64,000 nt of DNA from the NCBI GenBank assembly GCA_013399875.1, contig VXAZ01005694.1, positions 543,331 to 607,330 of the forward strand, in the 5' to 3' direction. Below, in pieces: positions 26,101 through 40,000 of this stretch. Source of the DNA: Gymnorhina tibicen. Its lineage: Eukaryota; Chordata; Aves; Passeriformes; Artamidae. The notes beneath the pieces were generated by a model. The model saw nothing but the letters and a program-made list of their open reading frames with translations. It was not told where the DNA came from and did no database searches. Within the stretch, counting starts at the first letter, position 1. Each line of letters starts with the position of its first letter. The position numbers and the translations under genes were made by a program.

Positions 26101-28712
26101 ATTTTTGTTGCCAGTGAAAGGGAAGGATAAGGATGAAGACATGGATTTTTTTTTTCCTTTTGCCTTCTGTTTAATTCACAGCAAGTGGTGCTTCCATACA
26201 TAAGCACTGGTCATTTTGCATTATACTAATCCAGGCAAAAATACATCAGCCTGCTTGTCTGACTGCCATTTGCAGGTCTTAGTACTGTAATTCCTCAATA
26301 ACTGCAGTGCAAATATACAAATCTCTCTGATCTCATCAGCTCCTGCACTTCAGATTCACGCAATACATACACTGCCTAAGCTCTTACCCAACTCTTTGAC
26401 TGAACCAAGATATTTTTCATGATGCTCCTGGGAGCACACCTGCCTGTACTTCAGAATCACAAAACTGATCTTTTTTCCTTAATGTGACCATAAAGAGTCA
26501 CTAGGAAAGTTCTGTAAATGTATACGGTGTCCTATAAGCAGGTAAGTATCTACAAGATCCTTCAAAAAACCAGAGCTGGGCACCAACTTTTTACTTTAAG
26601 TTAAATGTGCGCCTTTAAACCTCCCCACCTTCACAGCATGGTCCTTCACATAAATGTACACCAGAAAGATGCAAGAAGAGGCACACTGGCAGCACTGAGC
26701 CCCTGTGGTAACAGAAGCAGCTTCATCTCCAAGCCAAATGAGTGGTTTCTCTTAGTTATTTATAGCCTTTTTAAATTTTAATTACTTTATTTACTTGTTC
26801 TCTGCCAGGTCCCTACTGACATCATTCAGTTTCCCCTCCTCTTCCACTCCAGCGTGCTCATACAGCAGTGAAAGCTCTTTATTGTCAGCATCAGCCTACA
26901 GTGTTGTTTCCCAGCTCAGGTTTACTCCAGATGCAATTTTTGCCACGTAACTCAGGTGCCAGGAGAGCCAATGGACAGAAGTACAACCCCTGACCAAGCA
27001 GCCTTGCATCAGCCTTCAGAAATTTAAAGCAGCAGAGAAGGAAGAAGACTGGTGTTTTTCTGGGGTTCCTTTTTGCCGCTGACAGTAGGTTTGTATTGTA
27101 ACTCCGGGCATGTTGCTGTGATGATTTCTCAAGTGAAGTGGGGAGAGCTCACAGAAGAAACCTAAGGCTTAGTGAGTCATGGAGTTTTCTGTCCACCCCT
27201 CCCCAGGCTTCAGAGGACAAACTCATCACCCAACAGCACCCCGAGCTCCCTGCAGTTCTCAGCAGCAAAAGTTCACAGCTTCACCACAGCTTAATGAAAC
27301 ACCAGCAGTAATAGACCCTGCGCTCTCCAAGTTCAAGCACCAGGCAAAACTGACTGACTTAAATTACCACAAAGATTAGGACCATAAACACAATCAGCTG
27401 GCATAGCTCAGTCTACAAACAAAAAATGTATTTACCTATGGCAACAAAATTAGCCATGCTGTCCTTATCTCTGCTGCTGCCAGCACTCGTAGCACACACG
27501 TGAAAGTGAACATTCATGCCTGCACTAAGTATTTGCATGTTTATGAATAAACTGTAATCAGTTTGACAGTATTCTTCTTTCTTGCCTTATTAGCCCTGTG
27601 AGCTCTTCATTCAGTTCTCACACTTTGCATACCAAAAAGGCAGACAGGGAAAAGTATCAACATCCTTGTAAAGTTGCACACAAGTGCAGAATGTCTACAT
27701 AAATAAGGAAATTAGACCCAAAGAGTAGAGACCACGCTCCGAAGAGCAGCAATGTCTTAGTGTTTGCCACGGTAAAAACAGAAGCTGGGGATTTTTTTTT
27801 TCCCCCCATTTGTCTCTACTTGAAAGAGGGGAAAAAAGAGACATGCATGACTGATGGTAATGGAAAACCTATTTGTGTCCAATTCACTGGAGAAACAGTA
27901 CAAGGACATATCATCCTTGTGCAATAATTTGTCCTGTATTCCTTGAGCCAGATGAGAGTCCCATTATGTACAAAACAACGTGTGCAGATGAATACAGATT
28001 TGGGAGATCTATTATTCTCTCGATCTGCTGTCTTGGTGTAACCTCTGTCATGAAAAAGGCCTCTTTCCGAGGGCCTCACACTGTCACAAAGTGTGACTTT
28101 TTCTGCTAACCTAGAATAGATTTGAAAGTGCACAGCAGCACCGAGGAGTCATTCATGATTAGGGCTCTTGCTGTGAGACAAAACTGGCACATGCTCCTGG
28201 AACCTATAGCAATTAGCAAGTGTGAAATCAAAAAGTCACACCGCGCCAATTGTTCGCAAGGCACGCAGAGCAGGAATAGAATGAAACAGCTACATCTTTA
28301 TAGCCCTGGATGGCTTTGCAATTCAGAGGGACCTTTATGAGCACACAACGGTTTCGTTCCCTCAGATGAGGCTCTGTGCCTTGTACTGATGTATTTGTAC
28401 TTCTCAAAATTTTCCTCTTTACACCACTACAAGATACAAGGCACTGTTATCTCAGATGCTGCTCATTACTAATTCCCTAACCTGACAAGAAGATTGTGGA
28501 GGAACAGAAGATTTTTGAGATCTAAAGAAATTATTATGAAGTGACACAGGTATGATCTCGGATCTAAGTCTTCTCCTCTTGCAGTGCTAAGGAAAAAAAA
28601 AAACCAGACCCATGAATGTGCCCAGTGCAGCACAGAGCACTGGAGCCTCTTCAGCCCACGAGTTTTAAGGGCTTACAGAACAACTCCATCTTCCACATCA
28701 AACTGAGTAATT

Positions 28713-28744
28713 AAAAAAAGAAAAAAAAGAAAAAAAAAAAAAAA
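28713..28744. repeat. Poly-A run with two G interruptions
   Basis: A7-G-A8-G-A14 or similar. No coding or SINE body is attached. Confidence 0.9.
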
Positions 28745-31700
28745 CAACTTTGAGGCACCATTCTTGGTTGAAGTCTGCTACCTTCACATTACAAATAATT
28801 CCAAACACACGAAAACGATGGCTCTGCCAGAAAAAAAAGCAGTCTGCATCCACATGTGGTGAAACAGAAGCTGGAAACCAGAGACCACGCTGAAAAGAAA
28901 GGCCATGTCCTAGGAAAGCCAGTAGCTCTCACTCAGATGCAGGTCAGAAAAACCCTGTTGCCCAGTGTGGCCCGAATATAGCTTGAAATCAAACGCCTAC
29001 AGTTCTCACCATCACCTGGTACAGCATATTTCGGTCACTGCAGATGTGAGGATGGAAACAAAGCCACCTCTTCCGTTCCACCGTGAATCCAGTCAGTTTT
29101 CCTTGGGTTCCAGGGTGCCAAGTTAACAGCCAGATCATCCTTCCTTATGCCCCACCAGGGAAGCCGTGACCTCAACAGGCAAGCTCAGGAATGTGCCATC
29201 CCTCACCGTGACCACCCCAATGTTGCTTTGACTTGCCCTCGTGGCTTGGCAAGGCACTGGCAGAGGAGTTTGCAGTAGCTCTAAAGCACTTTCAAATTTT
29301 TTAAGATATTTAAAGATCCAGTGTAAAAATTTTTGCTTTTAAAAATCCCACTGGCACCAGTATCTTCACGTACCTACAAATCTGGCCTTTATGACTTCCA
29401 TACCGTGGGCCAAAGCACAATTCCTGCAGAACTAGGCTAACTCAATATGTTAATATTGATTTATGTTTGTTAAGAGACCTCAACCATTTTATCTGAAGCT
29501 GAAAAACCCGCATGTTATTTTATTCACACTTAAATTTTGAAAACTTATTGTGAATATATTTGGTGTCCCCGTCTTACATGGCTGGTTTTGGTTTGTTTCA
29601 TTGTAAGTATTTCATGGGAGCTATTCCTAGAAATTTCAGAATGCTTTAGCAAAAGCAGCTCAAGAATGAGGAGCTACGGAGAAAGACCAAGAGCATAGAT
29701 AAAATAATGATTATAATTCAAACAAAACTCCTCAAAGGGCAGAAGAAGCTACAACTGTGAGAGCTAACTGATTTGATTCTACATACACACCAAAAAAAAA
29801 AAGTTAAGAAGGATTTTGTCCTGGTAAGACAGATTTATTTTTAAGAGGGATTTAATTAAATACCCCTCCGATTTTTTTTTTCTTTGAAATTTTAACTGTG
29901 AGGCAACATATCCAAAAGAAAAAACAATAGCATCCAGGAAGTAACTATCTGCATTAAGTGTGCTGTTTGACTTCTTTCCTGGTAACAGTGATCTCTGGCA
30001 GAAGGAGAAACCAAGGAAGTTAGGAGAGGAGGAGCAGGGAGGGGGGAAAAAATTGATTCAGTAATTCGAGAAGCTAAATACATTTCTCTGTGTCTCAATT
30101 AACAGAGGGAGGGCTTGTTCTGCTGCAGGAGCAGCACCAGGTTGGTAACAGCAAGGTCTATTTTAGTGGCTGCGTGTCACTAACCGTGTTGGAAACCGGA
30201 GGAACATAAGGGGCTTGACACAGCGTTATTTGCTGGTCTGTCTTCTGTGTCTTTCTATGGTACTGTCTTGCCATCAATAATCAAGAATGCCTTCTTTTTA
30301 TAGAGGTTTGTAATAAATCTCAACAGCTTCTGTCAATTAGCTTCATGTATATGTTTGAAAATTATATAAATAGGAAGCATATTTCATATAAAAGTTGCAT
30401 ATGGCTGGCTCTTATGTTCCTCATTTTTTAAATGAATTTTTAAAAACCAGAAACATAAGTGTTTTGTGTCTCCAACCAATTTATGTGTGTGGCACTCTGC
30501 GGTCTCTCCCTCTTTCTTCTGTATTGGTTGGGGTTTTTTCCTTGCTCCTGACTGATGTGGATTGATGCTGGTTACCTCACTAAGCTGGTTACCTCAGCCA
30601 GCAATTAGCCCAACAGGTTTGCAGCCCTACCAGGAGCTCTCACTGCTCCTTCAGTCTGCACTGCAGCCATCCAGCACAGCTATGGGATAATGAATCCATT
30701 TTAATTTGCATTTTTTCCTCCCCAAAAGGATCAGGGTTTTGCATCTCCTCTGTGCAGCGCAAAGGGCGTCATCGCCCTTAACACCCAAGAGCCCGACCTG
30801 AAGCAACGGGACAACCCCACCAATGATTTTGTTGGAAAAGCCTTCAGTTGTGAACTGTTCTCTAATGTCAGTCATGGCAGCCCAGAAAATCCTTCTGCTA
30901 AGTTTCCTCTGATTTTGTGCACAGAAACAGTGGTTTTTGACAAGAGACCAAGGAAAGTCAGCCTGAAATAATCGTGTATTCCTCTGTGCATGATCGCTGC
31001 AGTGACTAATCCCAATTTGCTCCCTTAACTCTGTCCCCCTCCCTTGCAGAAGGCAGCTCAGTTCTGAAAACAAATGAGAGTGGAGGAGAAAAGGCAATTT
31101 GTACTCGTGTTCTCTCCCCCACCACGCTTCCTCCCACTCCAAATTCCGTAGCAAAGGAGTATGTTTTGGTTCACTAGCTGAGCCTACATTCCCAACTATT
31201 ATGTTAACAAAGAGTAATGAAAGAATATTTTTGGTTAATTATGTGGCTCTACTGTTGCTGTTGCAGCTGACTGGGCAAGATGAGAAAATCTGTGTGGTTT
31301 ATGGCACAAATGTAACGTGGGAAGTGCTCAAGCCATAGACTTGTTGGGCCATCATTCAGGTTACCAGGAAGTTTGGGAGCACTTCAGCCGTGTAACCCTC
31401 TTGCCACCCTGAAGGAGAGGATCCTAAACTGAAGTTCAGATCTAGACAATTTAAACTGAAAAACTTACTAAAACTGATACCAAGATTGGAAAATGCTCTA
31501 TATTTCTGTGCTATGGTATCTTTCACTGAAGAATATCAAAGTACTTTTCTAATACATGCTAATAAGCCCTCACAAGATTGCTATAAATACAGTATCATGT
31601 GTATATGACTCATGTGGCTTATTAATTTTACATCACCTACACTGCTGCTTGAGCAAGAGTGACAGAGCAGCATTCAGGCAAATTCCTCTGTGAGAACTTA

Positions 31701-34700
31701 GCCAAAATAGCAATACCTGTGTCTTCAGGGGTCAATCTGCCTCAAGGCTGACTCTAGTTAGCAAGATTCAGGCTGAGAAAAATGTTCCCTGCTTACCACA
31801 GCCCTCCCAGTACAGTTCTCTTGACAAAAATTTAGAGCATCCTCCTAGTAAGGAAATAAAGTCTAAAGCAACGTAGAACAGCTCCTAGTTAAACATCCCA
31901 TACTGTGCCAGTGGTCTACAGCAGGGTGGTGCAAGGAAGAACAGGAACTTTACTTGGGGATGGATATGGATCCAAAAGGCGCAGATCCTTGGCGGGCCTT
32001 GATTTTAATTAAAAAGCAGGAGGAAAAAGCAATATTTAATCTCTTAAACTTACCTATGCCCTTAACCGAATGACATTTTTACTTAGCTTAATTAACTATT
32101 AACACCGAGATCCAGAAAAGCCCTTTGTAATTTCAAAGTGCTCACTCTACTCCTGTGGCAATTACCCCATTAAGAGGTTCTACAGGCAGAGCAATAACGA
32201 AGACACGTGAAGGATTTGTTTGCTTGGCGCTTTACAGGAGCTGTGAGCCAGGCAGATGCTTTTTAATTGAGATAAATAGGAACTCCGAGCCCATACAGGT
32301 TGATGAGAGGTCAAGTACATTAGCATGGGGTTAGCACTAGCCAGTGTTAACCTCCTCCTGCTAGCTTAGAGGATGGGAAGGCAAAATAATGCCTATCTGT
32401 GAACTACCACAAGTTAACCAAATGGTTAAAGGCCCCACAGAGGGTAAATAATAGAGATGAAACCACAACAGCTAGATTTCTTTAGCCCAGTCACAGCGGA
32501 ATCAAGAAAGGTGGATCAAACCACCCATTTCACAGTGATTTCTTTCTCTCCTGCATACAGGATGATTGACGTGGTGGAATTCAACCCAAACGAGGCAGGC
32601 AAATTTCGGCGGCAGCACTCACAGAGGTGAGAGAACTGAGGCAGGGTGGAGGGAAAGGACAAACTCCCAGTGCCTGCACTGCTCTCTCAGAGCAAAAAAA
32701 AGGGGGAGAAAGTAGAGAGGAAGATGCTTCCTCCTGTCCTCCAAAGAGGAGGCAGGACAGAAAGAGCAGCTCCCCAGGTGTCAGCTAAACCCAGGGGTCT
32801 CAGCTCCCACGCTTCCCACATTGAAACCCATACGCATTTCTTGTCTTTGTTAACGGTTCCTCTCTATCCTGAAGCCAAATAACTCTAAACTTCTCAATAT
32901 TCAAATCCAAGAGCAGCTTCTGTAGCTAGAATGTACCTCTGAACTCTAAGCCATCCACAACCACTACGAGTTTCATTCTGTAATTGCTATAATTGCTAAG
33001 AATTCAAGTCTGCAAATTTTGATTTAAATGGAAAAAATTCAATTCTCTGCCTTTGTCAATTCAAAAAACCACACTGAAGCTTAAACCTCTTTAAGTGATG
33101 CACTTGAGCCTTTCCTGTAGTAATTAAAGACTGAATTAAGAACTTTGCCATTTGAAAGGTTGCTATCTCAGCCTAGTCTGCTGTACTGCAAAGAGTGTAG
33201 ATGGATGTGCTCTGTTTCTTTGTCAGTAAGAAAATGCTCTGACATTCCAAGAATTTCATCTGAAACAGTGGGAGAAACATGAGAAAATCCAAGTGCATCT
33301 GCTTGCATGTTGCAGCAACACAGCACAGCCCTCACCCTACTGGCCTTTGACTTGCTAAGGATGATCAGTCCATGGAAAGCTAGGAGAAAAATTGGTGACA
33401 AAACACGTGCAATCACCAAGAGAGAACCTGAGAGAAACTGCTGCGCACTGGCATCAGTCAGTCATGGACTGTCTGGGAGACAGCTGCTTCCATAGCCTGA
33501 AAAGGCTCCTGGAAGGATTTATCACCATTGCTGGCAGGGCACAACTTGGAAAAATCAGTGTTCTTGTGAAACACCTGATGGAGTTAAAATCGAAGTGGCC
33601 CCTATCCACAAGAGTTAATAACTTTGGGGAGGGGAAAGAATGACCTTAGGAGCCTACTGTATTTCAGGGGGAAGGAAAAAGACAGCTTGGGGTCAAGGAG
33701 GTGGAAAATCTCATGCAGTGGGAAGAGTAACTTAGTCCTTTGACCAGCAGAAGGTTGGGTGAAGCTGTGCAGCAATTTGACAAGTAAGTCTACCAGTTTT
33801 TGAAGTTAAGGCTCCCATTTTGAAGACCAGAGGCTCCATATTTGGTACTTTCCACTAATTATATCTGCAAGGGAGTTGTATTGTTTATATGTATTTCAAA
33901 TTAGCTGGTGACCTGAGCTGTATCTACTACAGTCCAAATGCAGTTTGCATATCATTCATTATATAAATGAGGTTTGAAATGAACACAACTGTTTACTCAG
34001 AAGACATCCATTTAGTGAGCTGGCATTTCTTCATTACCCAAAATATATGATAATTGTCCATGTAATTCCTTCAGCAATTTAATTGCACACAGTCCTGCTC
34101 CTCCATGGAAATTATCTGTCAACTCCACACAATAATTATGCATCAGTCTCAGTTAATATTCAGTCAACACTATTGCATACGTAGGACTGGATTGAACCTC
34201 GACTCAATTCCCAGTAAGGTGAGCACCTTTTTAAAAAAACTGCAAGAGTGAGGTTTTTACAACAAAACTAAAAACACGACTCCTGATTCAATGATTTTAG
34301 TGCTACCACGGCACGTGGTGTGGTGCATGCTGGCACAGCAGAACAGATACAGCTTTTGCACACAATTCCAGGGTGGAAAGGCAATGGTAAATTAGAGTAG
34401 TAACATTCAGCCCTGCGAGGAATGATTCCCTCTGCAGGAAGGGTGGGAGGAGGCATTTCTGCAACTGGAAACAAATTTTGCGCTAAACTGGTCAAATTTG
34501 TTCTACTTTCCCTGGAAACTGACTCATTTCTAACGTCGTTTGCTGCAAGCCTGTCTGCGAGTTTTATTGTGCAAAGGGATTTGGTTCTGACAGGCAGCAT
34601 TTTTTAGCCCTGGCACATCTGAGGCTGAGGTACAGATCTTGAGGGAAATCCGTGAAAGATGGAATCAACATTGCCCTCAGATCACATACAAGGCACTAAG

Positions 34701-34833
34701 TCAGGCTCGTTGTTTACTGTCACCTCCAATTTATCCTACGTGAGACAGCACAAAACAACGTGTACCACAGAAGGAAAAGAAAAGCATGGAACAGTGTATG
34801 TGATACAACCCAGCAAATCTGCCAAGAACATCT

Positions 34834-34841
<8 letters not shown>

Positions 34842-34888
<47 letters not shown>
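34842..34888. repeat. (TG)n dinucleotide microsatellite
   Basis: About 23 uninterrupted TG units preceded by a short TA run. Alternating purine-pyrimidine DNA of this length is prone to Z-DNA and to length polymorphism. Confidence 0.98.
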
Positions 34889-35136
34889 CTATCCCCATAA
34901 AACCACAAAGAGCATTCAGATGACTAGTTCAAAATAAATGCAAATCCCCGAGCCCCAAAAAATCTGACAGAAGAAGGTCTTAGCAGCTAAAAATGTAAGT
35001 TTTGAAACTAAAAAGGATAAACTGACAATCTAGGTCAGGTTTTGCTGTCCTTCGGTGACTGCTCGCAGCCTTTCCGAACCTTTTTGTTCCTGATCCTTAC
35101 ACATCCTCATGTTACAACTTAAAAAAAAAAAAAAAA

Positions 35137-35187
35137 NNNNNNNNNNNNNNNNNNNNNNNNNNNNNNNNNNNNNNNNNNNNNNNNNNN
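35137..35187. other. Assembly gap (51 N)
   Basis: A run of N directly after A16 (35121-35136). Sequencing probably failed in a long homopolymer. The true length is not known from the sequence. Confidence 0.99.
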
Positions 35188-37018
35188 AGCTTGTCTCTAG
35201 ATTCCATATCTTTTGGTTAGCTAAATAAGGGGCTTTGCCCATCAGGGCTTTAGAATACTCTATTTTTCATTAGACATTTATAGAGGAAAAGTACCCTGCA
35301 ATGGAGTCTGTATTCAGAAGGGAACGTAAATCCCCAGAACGCAGACCTAAACCAGTCAAACCCTTTATGACCATGAGGGCACCCAACAATGACACAGAAT
35401 ATGAAGCAACCTGAGCAAGTGTGCATTATGCAGAGCCTTACAGCATTTTATGCTCTGTGCAGGGAGCAAGCAGGAAGATCTAAATTAATTGACTGTATTG
35501 AGGTTAGCATAAATCACTGCTTCCAGGGACTGCTGCATTCCTGTCATACTCCTCAGAGCATTAAAAAGAGCGCCTCCCTACCAATCTCACCTCTTCTTGT
35601 AGGTACCGAATCTCTGTAACCTTTTGGAGAACACGATGCAACCAGGTTGCAGCAAATTTTGTCCACTGTTTCCCTTTTTACGGGATTAAAAAAGGAGACA
35701 ACCAAAATTTGTTTGGTAAGAACGTTCAGCACTCAGCCCCAAAGTGAATCGAAGGTCAGTAGTGCCCCCAAGGGTCAGTCAGAGACCAGCATTAACTGCA
35801 ACCTCAAAAACCCGGCTCCTTTCTCACAGCAAGTCAATTAAGTTACAGAAGAAAGTTTCAAAGAAGAAAAATTAATGCAGAGAAACTGTTACCCCTCCCA
35901 AAATCCAACCAGAGACTGCCCTCTCCCTCAGTACCTTACCAGCCCTCCAGCAGGAGGAAGGAGGATGTGGGTTTCCACTTTAAATGCTTCACATTTCGTG
36001 CAGGTGGGGAACGTTTCTCAATCATCCCACATCCCTATCAAGAGGCAGAGCCAACAGCCAGCAAAAGGAAGTTTGCAGCACCAGTGCAGGATTAAAGTGC
36101 TTTATGTCCCAGAAGGGGAAAACTTTAGAATATAAACTTTTCTCCAGATGATCATAAAACTCCCTGCTTCAAACCCAGGTCTCTGTGCCAGCCTTATCTG
36201 CACAGCCTCAACAGATTACATTTATTTTGGAGGGCAAGCCTGACCGTGTACAGAAATCAGACAGAATTTCCTATTGAGTTTTGGTACACGTAGCCCTGCG
36301 TGTCTCAGAGTGGACCTCAGGGCATCTCCAAGGGTCAGGGGTGATACTTAAAAGAGTTGCCAGAGATATTCTGGTAGTTCTCCCGCTGACTTCAGAGGGG
36401 CTTACGTTCCTCACACTCCGGGGAGGGGAAAATCTATGTGAATTTGTTAACATTCTTAATATCCACAAAGTAAGGTCTGAGAAGCACAGCTCAAGATGAC
36501 TCAGGAATGCAAATTTTAGTATTACAAAAAAAATTATTTTTTAATGTCAAGATCACAAAAAAAAAAACCCTAGAGCCAAGGAAATGCATCAGTCTATTTT
36601 AAACGTGCCATATATACGTACAACAAGTACTTAAATATTCTGTCTATTCAAACAGATTTCTGTACATCTGAGTAGGCTGAGGATCAAAAGTCAGGCTCAA
36701 ATTTATGCCATTTTGAGCTTAATATAGTAAATAAGGAATCTTCAGCTGGTGATCTCAGATACTTTTTCTGTTATTACAGTTCTTCATCCAATTTTCTTGT
36801 TGCACTTCTGGTACTTCCACTTCCTGTACTGAATGGATATCAGGCATGGAAAACAAGATAGCCAAAACATTCAGTGGCTAGAAAAAGTTCAGATTTAATA
36901 TGCAGCAAGGATTATTTGCAGGACTAAAGAGAAAAAAAATCTTCATTTTTTTGAAAATGCTTAGCTCAGCCTTAGTTATAGGACCTCAGAAACAACACTA
37001 TAACATCAACTGCCATGT

Positions 37019-37082
37019 AGTAATAATAATAATAATTACTATTATTATTTTTATTGTTATTATAGTTATTATTATTATTTTT
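37019..37082. repeat. (TAA)n/(ATT)n self-complementary microsatellite
   Basis: A run of TAA units passes directly into ATT units with a short break, so the two halves can pair with each other as an AT hairpin. Confidence 0.95.
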
Positions 37083-40000
37083 GCTATCTAAGGAAGTTCA
37101 AGGAAACACCTCATGTGCTTTTGTACACTAAGGCAGCATCTTATTTCATCATGGAATTTCTTTAAAGTGGTCTAATTATACTTCACAGGAAAAGCATAAT
37201 TTTCAGGTTTTTTCTTTATGGCCCAAGAGGCAGTTCCCTGAAGAGAAAGATCTGAAATCTGCAGCTTTTTATATGATCTCTAATTTTATGAAAGAGAAAT
37301 CTGTCACCGGAGTAGGAGATGTCTGAAAGAACAAGCACATGGAAAAACGGTGGTATTTTTGCAGTCTGAATTAAAGAAATAAAATATCTGGAAGGAAATT
37401 AGTTAGAGAAGGTGTTAGATTAGACTGATGAAGCGTCTCTTTGATGCCCACTGAAAAGGGAACACCACTTTCTTGTCAGAGATATCTTACACGTTTCAGC
37501 CAGTATAACCAAATAATAATTAGCTTTCCATGGCACTCAACAGAAATACAAAATAAAGAAACACACCTTCAAAAATAGTTGCTGAATAATGTCATTCAAC
37601 ATTTTTCATCTTTGAAGACAAGTGAAGAGCAGGTTTTCACACCTTAGGGAAAGAAGTTTTGCTTTTAAAGGTAAAGCACATAATTTATGCTTTAAAAAAA
37701 AAAAAAAATCTGTCTTTAAATAAACAAGAGTTGTATTTTTCTAGGGCTATTGAACTAAAGGTGATTGTTAAAAACCAAAAAGCTACTGATCGCTGAACAT
37801 TCTTCCTCAAAAACATTTGCAGTAAATGTAAAAATTAACACCCAAAAGTAATTTGAAGGTTTCAGTTAAAAGTATGGCAGGTGACACGTCTCAACTCCAT
37901 GACAACCAAGAATACAAAAACCTTGTTTCTCCAGTAGTTTGTTTTTGCAACTACGCACATATAATTCCTCTCAAAAATCTACCCGTAGAGCAAGGGTCTA
38001 ACCACAGATTTCACGTGAAAGCTCTGCAGCAGAATGAATAGTAAAAAACAGCACTGACCAAATTACTTAGAGCCAGCTGCTCTTTTTGAGCTGCCCCAAC
38101 CAGGCAGAGAAGCGAGGGAAACTGCAGGATTTTCTAGCTAGCTCACAGTCCTGCAGCTGCCACCATGCCCTGATGGAGCCAGGGGCTGGGACATGGCAAT
38201 GCTGTCCCCCCCACCCCGTGATTGTCTTCGAATGCTATGGGTGGAAAAGGTGGGAGGTGTCCCAGGAAATCCTGGAGCTATCCTAGCCTCCAAGGGGAGC
38301 TCATCTTAGCACACTTTGTCCCACACTCTCTTCCCATCAACCGGTGCCTAGAAAGCTGGCCTGGAAATCTGATCCCTAAAGTTTGGGAAAACCCCAAGAG
38401 GCCTAGAGGGACAGGTACTGGACAGGGGCTGGAGCCAGTGCTCCTTGTGATGCTTTGAGGATGCTACGTACTCAATGGCCTTGCTCTTCTGACCAAGCTC
38501 TTCTCCCTCTTTCAGGAGAAAACAATCCCCTCCATCATTCCTTATCTCTCCCGTTGTCTCATCCCGCTGCTGAGCCCGCAATAGCAGGTGACAGACGGCG
38601 GAGAGGGCTTTCAGAGATACTGTAAATGCTTATCCGCTGCAAATCACGGCTTCATTCCCTCCAGTGGAATGTGCTGAGCTGCACCAGCCCAGGGCCTGGC
38701 TCTGCGTGCTGCACCCCAGAGCCGCCGCCTCTGCGCAGAAGCCGCAAATTCCATTTGTAATTTAAATTAACGAAGAACGAGTGTTATTGCTTCTGCCACA
38801 GAAAAGGAGCTCCCCACGCAGCGAGGAAAAAGCAATGATAGCAAGCTCGCTCTTCGGCTGTAACTCTTCAGTGGGTTTACAAAGGAAGAAGGCAGCATTA
38901 TCCTGTTCCACAAATTGAGGCACAAAAAGGAACGCGTAGCCAGCAGAGATAGTAGCAGATCCAGAGACAGGGTCTCAAAAGGCAAGAAAAAAAGATATCC
39001 AACGAAGATTTAGGGTGGATTGAAAACCTACAGAAGAACGATTCAGGAAACTCAGGAACTGAGAAGCCTTATGTCCAAATAAAGCAAAGCTGGTGTTAGA
39101 GTGAAACGAGAGAATAGTCTACGTATTTTTAAACATTTTCCAGTGGAGCAGGGGTGCCTTTGACTCTGGGCTAAAATCTTTCCTGCCTTTCTCAATCTGT
39201 ATTCAGCTGCAAGTGAATAAACCAGCCTTGCTTTTGACAAGGCAGACCATGACAAGAAAAAACCCCATCACACGAACTCATTACCCTATTTCAGAAAATG
39301 GGTAAAGTGTAGCAGTCAAGAGCCAGCATGCACATTTTTCCAAAGCTTCATAAGGATCCACTTAAAGACCCTTAATGTAATTGCTCCGAAGAGCTACAGC
39401 AAGTAGGGTCACTTCCAGCTCAGCACAAGTTCAAGGGAGATTCACCTCAGCTCTGAACCTGACCCACCCTCTCCATCCTGACGGGCACTGCCAAAACTCT
39501 CTACTCTGCACCATGGGGATGAAGGACGTGAGCAAAGCCCCGGGCTGCGGAGTCCCACAGGGCTGCACCTTCCTGGGTCTGCTCTGCTCAGGGCCCTCAG
39601 CTCCTCTGGACATCCCATCCTGAGACAGGTCACAGCCCATTCCGAATTCCCCAGCTGCCTCCAGAAAAGCTGTCAGTAATCTCTCATTTAATGGTACCGT
39701 GAGGGCTCAACGTACTATGCAGAGGTAAAAGTTAACTTTTTGAATTTTAGAACTATGTGTGTTCTTTTCCTGACCTGAAAGGAAGCCATCTGGATTAAAA
39801 ATCTCCTGGCTGTAGCTGCCAATGAAGCTTAATTAGCAGTATTAATGTGTGGCAGGTTGTCCCTGCAGATACAGCCCTTTCCAGTGATGAATGACAACAT
39901 GTGCATTTATGGCCACAGGAGAATTCTGGATAAAACTTCTATCACTTAACTGTCCAATTATTAAGACAATCTGTATGACCAAGATGGGGAAGTTTATCCC

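Noticed and set aside
30651..31154. Minus-strand open frame of about 167 codons
   Set aside because: The longest frame outside PTPRO exons and N runs, but the translation has no recognisable domain, signal peptide or similarity, and no splice or promoter context. It fits a chance frame in intronic DNA.
38580..38790. CpG-containing block considered as a PTPRO CpG-island promoter
   Set aside because: Some CpGs (gccgccgcctctgcgc) but short. I found no leader-peptide frame with a suitable donor on the minus strand.
39170..39250. Sequence resembling the end of an LTR (gaataaaccagccttgc)
   Set aside because: Only the AATAAA-like stretch is suggestive. There is no TATA box at the right distance and no element edges.
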